DNA from: JBAWZR01 sp037142915
GTDB lineage: Bacteria; Patescibacteriota; Minisyncoccia; Moranbacterales; UBA1568
DNA: 34,711 nt
NCBI GenBank assembly: GCA_037142915.1
Contig: JBAWZR010000003.1
Location: 1 to 34,711, forward strand
Direction: 5' to 3'
The position numbers and the translations under genes were made by a program. Positions 12,829 to 19,984 of the stretch are shown here, in pieces. Each line of letters opens with the position of its first letter. The first letter of the stretch is position 1. The notes beneath the pieces are model-generated. The model was given only the letters and a program-made list of their open reading frames with translations. It searched no databases and had not been told where the DNA came from.

Positions 12829-13863
12829 ATGAAACCGAAGAAAATTGTCACGATTGGCGGAGGGACGGGGAGTTTTGTTTTGTTGTCGGGTCTGAAAAAA
12901 TACCCGGTGGATATTTCGGCGATCGTCTCGATGGCGGATGATGGTGGTTCGGCGGGTGTTTTGCGTGATGAGTTGGGCGTATTGCCGCCGGGCGATGTGC
13001 GCCAATGTCTCGTCGCTTTGTCGGAGTCGAGCGAGAAGATGCGCGAACTAATGAACTACCGTTTTGAGGACGGTCGTCTGCAGGGGCAGAGTTTTGGCAA
13101 TATGCTCGTGAGCGCCTTGGAAAAAATTTGTGGTGGGATGGCATCTGGACTCGAAGAGGCGGCGAAGATCTTGAAAGTTTATGGGCGCGTGTTGCCCGTT
13201 ACTGAAGATGATATGCGCCTCGTGATCGAGTTGGAGAATGGCCATGTGCTCTACGGCGAAGATCAATTGGATTCCAACCAGGAACTTCGTCAGCAGGGAA
13301 TTATGCTCAAAAAAATCGCGTTGCAATCGCGGGTTCGAGCCAATTCCCAAGCAATAGACGCGTTGAAAGGTGCCGATGTGATTATTTTGGGACCGGGCGA
13401 TCAGTTCGGCAGTTTGATACCCAACCTCCTCGTCAAGGAAATCGCGCAGACTATCAAAACCGCCAAGGCGCAGGTGGTCTATGTAGCGAATTTGACGAAC
13501 AAGAAGGGTCTTACGACCGGATGGACGGCGTGTGAATATGTCGCCTCTCTGGAAAAATATATCGGCAAGGGCCGAATCGACGTTGTTATCTGGAATACCC
13601 GACGGATTCCCAAAGCACTCATCGAAAAATATGAAGAGCAGGAAGGCGATCATGCTATCGTAGAGGCAGGCGATGAGCAGACGAAAACATATAAGTTGTG
13701 CAAGGCCGATGTGGCCAATGTCCGCGAAGTCATTCGCCGTAAGGGTGATGCGATTGCCTCCACACGTTCTTTCATTCGTCATGACTCGGACAAATTGGCG
13801 CGTGCGATTATGTTCGTACTTGATTTCAATGAGAACCGGAAGATTATCCGGGAGATCGTGTAG
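12829..13863 (+). CDS. yvcK: YvcK/CofD-like family protein (gluconeogenesis factor)
   Basis: Cytoplasmic protein of the YvcK branch of the CofD/2-phospho-L-lactate transferase superfamily. In Bacillus such proteins bind UDP-sugars and are needed for growth on gluconeogenic carbon and for cell-wall homeostasis. The 344-residue product has the nucleotide-binding start VTIGGGTGSFVLLSGLK (8-24), then SMADDGGSAGVLRDELGVLPPGDVRQCLVALS, a clear family signature, and ILGPGDQFGSLIPNLLV farther on. Length is normal. It lies near glmS, which fits a role around UDP-GlcNAc supply. Its start codon directly follows the element remnant, so that remnant forms its leader. Confidence 0.93.
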   Translation: MKPKKIVTIGGGTGSFVLLSGLKKYPVDISAIVSMADDGGSAGVLRDELGVLPPGDVRQCLVALSESSEKMRELMNYRFEDGRLQGQSFGNMLVSALEKICGGMASGLEEAAKILKVYGRVLPVTEDDMRLVIELENGHVLYGEDQLDSNQELRQQGIMLKKIALQSRVRANSQAIDALKGADVIILGPGDQFGSLIPNLLVKEIAQTIKTAKAQVVYVANLTNKKGLTTGWTACEYVASLEKYIGKGRIDVVIWNTRRIPKALIEKYEEQEGDHAIVEAGDEQTKTYKLCKADVANVREVIRRKGDAIASTRSFIRHDSDKLARAIMFVLDFNENRKIIREIV

Positions 13864-13872
13864 CTGCAATGA

Positions 13873-13901
13873 TTGACATTTTTTTATTAGCGTGTTACTC
13901 T
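13873..13901 (+). promoter_or_regulatory. Possible promoter before the secreted hydrolase gene
   Basis: TTGACA, a 17-base spacer and TACTCT preceded by TG; the -10 is weak. It lies before the hairpin at 13907, so the transcript would have to pass that terminator, as in attenuation, or this is a chance match. Confidence 0.35.
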
Positions 13902-13906
13902 TAAAG

Positions 13907-13933
13907 CAGAATCGATTGGGGTTCTGTTTTTTT
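13907..13933 (+). terminator. Intrinsic terminator after yvcK
   Basis: CAGAATC pairs with GGTTCTG (seven pairs, one wobble) around a six-base loop, followed by seven T. It lies 44 bases after the yvcK stop. Confidence 0.7.
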
Positions 13934-13971
13934 AACAATATAAACTTAATATAAAATTTTGGAGGTACCAA

Positions 13972-15864
13972 ATGAAAACGCTAGCATTCGTAAAAATGGC
14001 GATATTTCTTATATTTCTTAGCGCTTTAACCTTACCAATCAGTAATGTGAATGCCACAATTTGCCGACAGCCGCATCAACTGCCACTACTGACGGGCTGG
14101 ACGAAAAGTTTTGGCCCAAACCTAAAAGGTGTAGATGTGAGGGATGATGTTTACAATGATTATTTAATTGCCGATCAAGACTATCATAATGGTCTGTCAT
14201 CGGCGTTTTATAACAACTTCACTCCGGCGGTAGATCATTACCCTGGGATGGGTTACGACCTATCCACGATCTCGAACGATCAGGTGATTTCTATTCTCAC
14301 CAAAGAGTGTGAAAAAACAGGCGTTCCTTTTCGTTTGATTCAACCGGGAATAAATCTGGGTTCAAGAGCTGATTTGTTGGATATGTTAGCGAAAAATATT
14401 CAAGAAACTCAAGAAACCGGAATTATTTTTCACGGGCTGCTCGTTATCGGTCAATACCGGATGACATTCATACTGCCTCCGGGGTGGGATCCTCAAAAAT
14501 CATACCCCTTGATGCTTGATAGCTCTTATGGATTAAATGCTGAGATGTTTTGGCAAAGAGGTATGGTAATGCTTGACACGATCTCAAAACTCTCCGCCGA
14601 AAATGGGCGCGGAGCAATCGGGATTGTATTCCAGGAAGGTGTGCTCGCAAGTCGCTCAATGAGCAATAAACTCTACGAAGACTTGAATACTATAATGAGA
14701 GTGGCCATTCCTGCACTTGGAGTGAATCCGGACAGCATAATGGCCTTAGGTGGTTCGCGAGGAGCAATTTTTGCTCTTTATGCAGCAAGCCATCCGGCTA
14801 TTGAGTTTAGGGTGCGGTTTGTTTATGCCCGTAACCCGGCAAATGACATAGAACTTGTGGCGTCGCTTGCGGGTCCGACTTTTCCTTATCTGTGGTACGC
14901 ACAGGTATGGTCTGTCGGGGACTATGCTTCATTGACTAATAACTGGCGGTCTCCGGATGGTTTGACTGGTGAAGAGGCTCATGCCGCGGTACTTACGGGG
15001 ACATCTGACCCTTCGCTATTGTGGAATGAATTCAGTTTGAGTGGGCCTGTCAAAATCAACAATCTGCTTGATAGAGGAACTGAAGTGTTTTTGAATTTTT
15101 CCACGCACGATAGTATCACTCCGGATTACGACAAGTGGCTTTTGTGGAAGGCTTATTCAACATTTGGCATACCGATTGAAACGCGGATAGAGTATTTGAT
15201 TGGACACAACTCAAACGCTCCCAATGAAAGAGATATAATTTTTTTGGTAGCTAAAAAGTTGTCCAATGAAATTGATGGCGCGGTGCGAGTGCCACTCGTC
15301 AATGAAGGTAGAGTAACGCCTTATATTCTCAGTGAAAGTGGATCTGTTGCTGCTCCTTATGTCGCTGCCATAGCCACGAATACACTGCCTCTGGCACTGA
15401 CATTGCCGATAGATACGCTTGGGGATGATACCACATCGTATGTAGTTGGACTTGGAGTGCCAGGAAAGATGTATCGGTTGACATTCTTTCGTGACGATGG
15501 ACATCTTTCAATAGTTGAGTTCCAGCTCGACAAAAACGGAACTTGGTTGTGGAACCCGGGTCCGAATGTTACGGCAGGGCAATATGAGTTGGTAAAGATT
15601 GAGGAGATGAGCGGGTGGGGACAACCGTTCCGCACGATTCAGACATTACGCAGCTCGCTGCCGATGTCGGGAAATGCCGTTGTCAAAATAGTGCATGGTG
15701 TAGGTATTCGACAGTATGGGATAGATGTCACCAGTATGATCATACGTGAGCTGTACGGGGAAGACGATGAATTTCATCTGTACAATGGGAATGTTCCTGT
15801 TATGGGCACTAATGGTGTAGTGGAAATTATACCACTAGCCAATTCCTGCAAGAGCATCTGTTAA
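13972..15864 (+). CDS. Secreted alpha/beta hydrolase, prolyl-oligopeptidase or esterase type
   Basis: A 630-residue exported protein. Residues 1-28 form a signal peptide (Lys, then IFLIFLSALTLPIS, with a likely cut after NVNA). The nucleophile motif GGSRG puts the catalytic Ser at about 262; HDSITP (Asp about 380) and IGHNSN (His about 412) fit the other triad members in the right order. An oxyanion-type loop PPGWDPQKSYPLML lies near 168-181. The last 200 residues look beta-rich with no recognised domain. It is probably an extracellular peptidase or esterase; the substrate is unknown. Start support: GGAGGT lies six bases upstream, one of the best ribosome sites in the window. Composition is AT-richer than neighbouring core genes, and it has its own terminator, suggesting acquisition. 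Confidence 0.8.
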   Translation: MKTLAFVKMAIFLIFLSALTLPISNVNATICRQPHQLPLLTGWTKSFGPNLKGVDVRDDVYNDYLIADQDYHNGLSSAFYNNFTPAVDHYPGMGYDLSTISNDQVISILTKECEKTGVPFRLIQPGINLGSRADLLDMLAKNIQETQETGIIFHGLLVIGQYRMTFILPPGWDPQKSYPLMLDSSYGLNAEMFWQRGMVMLDTISKLSAENGRGAIGIVFQEGVLASRSMSNKLYEDLNTIMRVAIPALGVNPDSIMALGGSRGAIFALYAASHPAIEFRVRFVYARNPANDIELVASLAGPTFPYLWYAQVWSVGDYASLTNNWRSPDGLTGEEAHAAVLTGTSDPSLLWNEFSLSGPVKINNLLDRGTEVFLNFSTHDSITPDYDKWLLWKAYSTFGIPIETRIEYLIGHNSNAPNERDIIFLVAKKLSNEIDGAVRVPLVNEGRVTPYILSESGSVAAPYVAAIATNTLPLALTLPIDTLGDDTTSYVVGLGVPGKMYRLTFFRDDGHLSIVEFQLDKNGTWLWNPGPNVTAGQYELVKIEEMSGWGQPFRTIQTLRSSLPMSGNAVVKIVHGVGIRQYGIDVTSMIIRELYGEDDEFHLYNGNVPVMGTNGVVEIIPLANSCKSIC

Positions 15865-15898
15865 TATAATAGAGAGGTTAGCATGACATTAAAAAAGG

Positions 15899-15943
15899 AA
15901 GCCTGATTAAATTGAACAATATTTCATTTCATCAGGCTTTTTT
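15899..15943 (+). terminator. Intrinsic terminator after the secreted hydrolase
   Basis: AAGCCTGAT (15899-15907) pairs perfectly with ATCAGGCTT (15931-15939), followed by a T run. Confidence 0.85.
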
Positions 15944-15961
15944 ATTTCCAAAAACTTCAGA

Positions 15962-15992
15962 TTGAAGGCTACTGAAAAAAGTACCCTATAAT
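15962..15992 (+). promoter_or_regulatory. ndk: Promoter for ndk
   Basis: TTGAAG, a 19-base spacer and a perfect TATAAT (15987-15992). The spacer is slightly long. The leader to the chosen start would be about 105 bases. Confidence 0.55.
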
Positions 15993-16103
15993 AAGGGGTG
16001 GACTATACAGAAGGTTGCCTTTTTGGGGGAAATAGTTTAGAATCCAAGACAGAGGGAAATGGAAGGAAATCTTTCATTTTATTTTTGCAATAAATGTACA
16101 CCT

Positions 16104-16724
16104 ATGACAAAGACACTTGACCCGATCAAGCAGGAGCAGACTTTGGTGATTTTGAAGCCCGATGCTGTGCAACGATCGCTCATTGGAGAGATCGTCAAGC
16201 GGTATGAGCGCTCCGGATTGAAGTTGGTGGCGATGAAAATGGTGATTCCAACAGCCGATATGGCATCCGCTCACTATATGACCGGCGGGGAAGAATGGCT
16301 CGAGAATGTCGGCAAGAAAGCCGCGGCCGCTTATGAACGCAAAGGTCAAAAGTCTCCGTATGCGACATTCCGTGAGAATGGGATGGCGATACTCACGGCG
16401 AATGCCAAATATCTCTCGGCCGGACCAGTGGTCGCGATGGTGCTCGAGGGTCATCAATCGGTGGCGATCGCTCGCAAGATTACCGGTGGTACCGAACCGC
16501 TCGGAAGCGATGTCGGTACGATTCGGGGTGACCTCACTATTGATTCGTATCAATTGGCCGACACTGATGCACGTTCGATTCGCAATTTGATTCACGCATC
16601 CGGTGCGCCGGAGGAGGCTCAGAAGGAAATTCCGATTTGGTTCGCTTCCAATGAACTCCTCTCTTATCGTCATATTCAAGAGGCGATTCTCTATGATGTA
16701 AATCTCGATGGTATCGTGGAATAA
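16104..16724 (+). CDS. ndk: Nucleoside diphosphate kinase, long form
   Basis: Transfers the gamma phosphate between nucleoside di- and triphosphates through a phospho-His. The 206-residue product from MTKTLDPIKQEQ has the N-terminal strand QTLVILKPDAVQRSLIGEI, VVAMVLEGHQSVAIARKITG, GTIRGDL, and the active site RNLIHASGAPEEAQKEI with His at about 164. Usual bacterial enzymes have about 140 residues. Most of the extra length is an insertion around residues 58-95 (GGEEWLENVGKKAAAAYERK), a variant also known from other organisms. An upstream in-frame ATG at 16059 has a better purine stretch but would add residues unlike the family; the start is therefore uncertain by 15 codons. Confidence 0.93.
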   Translation: MTKTLDPIKQEQTLVILKPDAVQRSLIGEIVKRYERSGLKLVAMKMVIPTADMASAHYMTGGEEWLENVGKKAAAAYERKGQKSPYATFRENGMAILTANAKYLSAGPVVAMVLEGHQSVAIARKITGGTEPLGSDVGTIRGDLTIDSYQLADTDARSIRNLIHASGAPEEAQKEIPIWFASNELLSYRHIQEAILYDVNLDGIVE

Positions 16725-16725
16725 C

Positions 16726-16847
16726 GAGTTGTCTGAGTTTTTCTTGAAAGTTTTAAAAAACAACTCTTATTGTTTCTATCACATAGTAATAGTGTAGAAG
16801 GGTTGTTTCAAGAGCTTTCAAATAAAAGTGTACAGTTTTTTTGAAAG
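16726..16847 (+). ncRNA. Heavily self-complementary intergenic region, possible structured leader RNA
   Basis: Several perfect or near-perfect stems overlap here. AAACAACTCTT (16758-16768) pairs with AAGGGTTGTTT (16798-16808). ACAACTC within it can instead pair with GAGTTGT (16726-16732). TCTTG (16743 region) pairs with CAAGA (16809-16813), closing a long hairpin. CTTTCAAA (16815-16822) pairs with TTTGAAAG (16840-16847). Competing stems just before the gene at 16880 resemble an attenuator or cis-regulatory RNA. The stretch is AT-rich, so some pairing may be chance. Confidence 0.35.
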
Positions 16848-16879
16848 TGATATTTTTTTCTCAGAAGAGGAATGCAAAA

Positions 16880-17251
16880 ATGTCTAGAAGAACAAAAAAT
16901 GAGGCACTCTGTCGGAATTGCATAGAGGCAAATGTGCTGGAAAAGAAAGAAATAACATGTTCAAACATGGATAGTTTACAAGGAGATAATCCGGTAGCGG
17001 TTTCAATGGTTTTTCAGGAAACACCCTGTGAGAAAAACCAAAAACAGTGCCCATTTAAGTGTAAAAATTCTTTTGCGAGGACGTTTCTCAATAGTCTGCG
17101 CGACAGAATCAATAGCGTGAGGATCGTGCCTTGTAAAACAGAAATCAGAGGCTTTTATCCAAGGAAAAACATAACACCTGGTAGGCCTAAAAAAAGGGTG
17201 GCTGTAGAAAAACAAGGAAGATTCATTGGCCATGTGCCAGTGAGATTCTGA
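16880..17251 (+). CDS. Small Cys-rich basic protein, unknown function
   Basis: A 123-residue protein starting MSRRTKNEALCRNCIEANV. The start at 16880 is chosen because AGAGG lies nine bases upstream; an ATG at 16841 would place that site inside the gene. Eight Cys are visible: CRNC and a later single Cys in the first half, then CEKNQKQCPFKC, then PCK near the end. This suggests one or two zinc sites of CxxC...CxxxC type. The C-terminal half is rich in Arg and Lys with a GRPKKR stretch that resembles an AT-hook, so nucleic-acid binding is possible. There is no signal or membrane segment. I recognise no family. It has its own strong terminator and a leader region full of stems. Confidence 0.65.
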   Translation: MSRRTKNEALCRNCIEANVLEKKEITCSNMDSLQGDNPVAVSMVFQETPCEKNQKQCPFKCKNSFARTFLNSLRDRINSVRIVPCKTEIRGFYPRKNITPGRPKKRVAVEKQGRFIGHVPVRF

Positions 17252-17259
17252 TTCCAACG

Positions 17260-17320
17260 GGGAGCGGATGATTGTATTCAAATAAAATGAATAGTAATCT
17301 CCGCTCCCAAAATTTTTTTA
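17260..17320 (+). terminator. Strong intrinsic terminator after the Cys-rich gene
   Basis: GGGAGCGGA (17260-17268) pairs perfectly with TCCGCTCCC (17300-17308) and is followed by AAAATTTTTTT. The loop of about 31 bases is long. Confidence 0.8.
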
Positions 17321-17341
17321 AGATTGATAGTGATAGTGTAT

Positions 17342-17412
17342 CGGGCTGTAGTATACCGGTAGTACGCGTCCATGGGGTGGATGTAGACCGGGTTCAATTC
17401 CCGGCAGCCCGA
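17342..17412 (+). tRNA. tRNA-Pro, anticodon GGG
   Basis: Full cloverleaf by eye. Acceptor CGGGCTG/CAGCCCG is perfect; D stem GTAT/GTAC with a GG-containing loop; anticodon stem CGTCC/GGATG around loop ATGGGGT, anticodon GGG at 17374-17376; variable loop TAGA; T arm CCGGG TTCAATT CCCGG. Discriminator A at 17412. CCA is not encoded, so it must be added by the CCA enzyme. It reads CCC (and CCU by wobble) Pro codons. It ends 17 bases before the stop of the minus-strand gene, a convergent arrangement without a visible terminator between. Confidence 0.95.
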
Positions 17413-17429
17413 CTAGTAAGTGAAGAATA

Positions 17430-19871
17430 TCACTTCACATCGAAGTGCTGGACACCTGCGGGTGTGGAGAAAAATACCTGGTTGTTGGTAGTATCAAAAA
17501 CGAGGTCGGTCGCTTGACGGAGATTCGGCGTGGCATATTGGTGCTGAATATGTCCGGCTGTATCGAACATGATGATGCGTCCGAATGATCGGTCGAGCAC
17601 GATGTAAGGAGTGGTGTCGTTACCTCCCACTATACGATCGAAGTGAATGGAGCTAGCGGAGTTTTCGAAAGTGACGGTGGTATTTCGCTTTCCCTTGGTG
17701 TAGATGAACAATTGTTGTCCATTGGGGATGAGGATATTGGTATTGACGGCGAACGAGGTGGGTGTCTGAAAGGCCGGTGCTTCATGGAGCCATGAGACCG
17801 GTGTACCGAAGCCTCCATCGGCGCGCGGGTAACGGAGGATTGCTTGGGTCGATGTGTCGAAAGTATAGAGGTAGGTCGAATACCCAGCAAAGGCGCTGAT
17901 GTCTTTGGGATTTTTGAATGAGAGATTGTTGTTGCTGAATGCGTGATTGGCAGGTGTAAATGAAATCACGGAACCGGTGTCGGTAAGAAGGACAATCATT
18001 TGGATATCGGAGAGATAGGCTGCTTGGAGGATAGTGCCATTTCCGTTGGGCAGCACATAAGAATTTGTTTCAAGAGTTTCAGTATTCAGAATGGAGATTT
18101 CTTGTACGCCGATCGTCATGAGGAGAGGGTCTTTCCATGCGAAAATGTTTTTCGTATCGGGGTGCTGCCATACAGAAGTTGGTTCGATAGTTGAGAGATT
18201 CGTTTCGACTGGGGCCGGCGGCGGAGTATTGATGACTGGTTGCTCGGGTGTGACTACCGGTGTGTAACTACTCCTCCAAGACAGCCAGCTACCAATGACA
18301 AGCAGTAGAATCGCCAATGTGAGAATGATGGCTTTCTGTTTGGAAGTAAGTTTGCGCCAGAAAGTGAGGAAGGCCTGCTGTGCCATGCGAACGATCTGCA
18401 ATAAGAATAAAGCGATTTTTCGGAGTAAGGGGAGGAGTTTTTCGGTGAAGATTACCCGGACAGTGTCGAAGAATTGTTGGATCCGGCTCCGATCCTTATT
18501 CTGAATCTGATTTTCACTGGGGCTATCGATTGGGTTTTCCATTTCAGGTTTTTTCCAGCTCCATTGCGAGGCAGGACGCTCATTTTCTTCTGCGAGGGAT
18601 GTTCGCGTTTCTTTATATTCGGTAGAAGTTTCGATTATGATGTTGTTCGTCGCGATAATTTCATTCGTGGTAACTTCGTATGATTGCGTGTATTGTTCTG
18701 AAGGAGTTTCTTTTTGATGGCGCGCGGGAATTTTTTTGAATTGTTGTTGTGTGAAGCGAGCAGCTATTTGAGAAAAGTGGCGCGTCAATTGCCAAAGTGT
18801 TTGAAAAAAGAGTCGGCTGGAATGGAGTAACGCTATCCAATTTTGACGGAGGAAAAACCAAAACTTTCGGAGAACGACACGGAGCCATTCGAAAAATTCT
18901 TGCGTGATAAAATGGATCTGTTCCTGGTATTTTTGGCGTGGAGGAAGTTCTCGTATGGTTTCGCCTTGGACATAGATGTGCCCGGTCGTGCCGTCGGTGT
19001 ATTCATTGGACTGTGATGTTTCTTGATTACCAGTGAGGATGCTCGGTGCCTGAGCTCTGGCTTCTTGGGTTTTGTTGCGGAATGCGCTTTGGCTGAAAAC
19101 ATTATTGATGGAAGTTTCCTTGGGAGTATTTCGCATGAGGACTTGCTTGGTTTTGGGGACAGGAGTGATTTCTTTGAAAGAAAGGATGAAGAGTCCAGCG
19201 AGCGGAGACTGATTGATGAGAGCGGTATGAATGAATTGAGAGAGTTTGTCGGCGGGAAAATGTTTACTCGCGCGTTCGATATCCTCGGAACTCAGTAGGG
19301 TGAAGAGTTCGGGCGAGGCGAAAAAAAGGAGATCTTGCTGTTGGAGGCGTCCGGTAGAAACCTCGATGAATGTTTTGAGTGGATGGAGCGATGCTTCTTC
19401 GGGTGCGAGGCCTTCGCTTATATTACTCAAGATACCGTTGCGGAGAAGGGCGACCGTGCCGTCACCAGTGACGGAAAAGTGGAGCATACCTTTGTCGATG
19501 ATACCGATGGCAGCGTGAAGTGTGCCAAGCCATTCAGTATTACCTTGCTTGATGAGCTCGGCGAGTGCACGGTTGATCTTGTGGAGGGTTGCCTCGAGAC
19601 TCTCGACGACGGTGCGTCGCGGTTGGCTGAAGTATTCTTTTTTGATGACGGAGACGAGGAAATTGACGATATAGGCGGAGGATTCGCTTCGGTCGCCAAT
19701 TTCAAAAACCCCGAGAATAGTCCCGAGGGATTCTTGACTGGCGTTCTCCGGAGCGTAACGGAAAGTTTTCAAGAATGGCTGCAAATCACCAGTTTCTGCT
19801 ATGACTATTTCGTTGTAGGTGGGTTCAAGAATAGTAATAGCTGGAGGTTTTCCTTTTCGTTGAGTGGTCAT
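17430..19871 (-). CDS. PP2C-like domain protein with membrane helix and C-terminal beta-propeller
   Basis: An 813-residue protein in three parts. Residues about 30-245 resemble a PPM/PP2C phosphatase domain (GTILGVFEIGDRSESSAYIV, LHAAIGIIDKGMLHFSVTGD, QDLLFFASPELFTLLSSEDI), but the usual DG metal-binding motifs are altered, so it may be inactive or sensory. A variable region rich in Gln, Thr and Lys follows, with amphipathic hydrophobic patches near 330-380 and 460-505. One clear membrane helix (AIILTLAILLLVIGSWLSW) lies near 512-532. Residues about 570-813 look like a beta-propeller of repeated strands (SFAVNTNILIPNGQQLFIYT, DRSFGRIIMFDTAGHIQHQY) outside the membrane. The layout suggests envelope sensing linked to a cytoplasmic phosphatase-like module. 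It is divergent from pgi. The propeller and phosphatase calls are by pattern only. Confidence 0.75.
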   Translation of the reverse strand: MTTQRKGKPPAITILEPTYNEIVIAETGDLQPFLKTFRYAPENASQESLGTILGVFEIGDRSESSAYIVNFLVSVIKKEYFSQPRRTVVESLEATLHKINRALAELIKQGNTEWLGTLHAAIGIIDKGMLHFSVTGDGTVALLRNGILSNISEGLAPEEASLHPLKTFIEVSTGRLQQQDLLFFASPELFTLLSSEDIERASKHFPADKLSQFIHTALINQSPLAGLFILSFKEITPVPKTKQVLMRNTPKETSINNVFSQSAFRNKTQEARAQAPSILTGNQETSQSNEYTDGTTGHIYVQGETIRELPPRQKYQEQIHFITQEFFEWLRVVLRKFWFFLRQNWIALLHSSRLFFQTLWQLTRHFSQIAARFTQQQFKKIPARHQKETPSEQYTQSYEVTTNEIIATNNIIIETSTEYKETRTSLAEENERPASQWSWKKPEMENPIDSPSENQIQNKDRSRIQQFFDTVRVIFTEKLLPLLRKIALFLLQIVRMAQQAFLTFWRKLTSKQKAIILTLAILLLVIGSWLSWRSSYTPVVTPEQPVINTPPPAPVETNLSTIEPTSVWQHPDTKNIFAWKDPLLMTIGVQEISILNTETLETNSYVLPNGNGTILQAAYLSDIQMIVLLTDTGSVISFTPANHAFSNNNLSFKNPKDISAFAGYSTYLYTFDTSTQAILRYPRADGGFGTPVSWLHEAPAFQTPTSFAVNTNILIPNGQQLFIYTKGKRNTTVTFENSASSIHFDRIVGGNDTTPYIVLDRSFGRIIMFDTAGHIQHQYATPNLRQATDLVFDTTNNQVFFSTPAGVQHFDVK

Positions 19872-19883
19872 AGTCGTGCCTTT

Positions 19884-19911
19884 AGTATACCATATTTTTC
19901 TGAAACTGGAA
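19884..19911 (-). promoter_or_regulatory. Promoter of the PP2C-like gene
   Basis: On the minus strand TTCCAG, a 16-base spacer and TATACT, ending about 12 bases before the start codon. Its -35 lies only four bases from the -35 of the divergent pgi promoter. Confidence 0.5.
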
Positions 19912-19915
19912 TTTT

Positions 19916-19943
19916 TTGAGATTTTTAGCGACGGGAGTATAAT
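19916..19943 (+). promoter_or_regulatory. pgi: Promoter for pgi
   Basis: TTGAGA, a 16-base spacer and a perfect TATAAT, about 40 bases before the start codon. It stands back to back with the minus-strand promoter at 19884-19911, so the two may compete or share a regulator. Confidence 0.6.
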
Positions 19944-19984
19944 TGTAGGGTGAAAAAGTATGATTTTATTGTTATTTATAGCCT

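Noticed and set aside
12580..13005. A 141-codon minus-strand frame across the element remnant and the start of yvcK
   Set aside because: It is composed of palindrome-encoded residues and yvcK shadow; no ribosome site.
13048..13971. A 307-codon open frame on the minus strand opposite yvcK
   Set aside because: It overlaps a confidently identified gene throughout and has no recognisable family or start signals.
15883..15906. A seven-codon frame (MTLKKEA) with a GAGAGG upstream, running into a terminator, like a leader peptide
   Set aside because: It follows the hydrolase gene and precedes the ndk promoter, so nothing is left to attenuate; probably chance.
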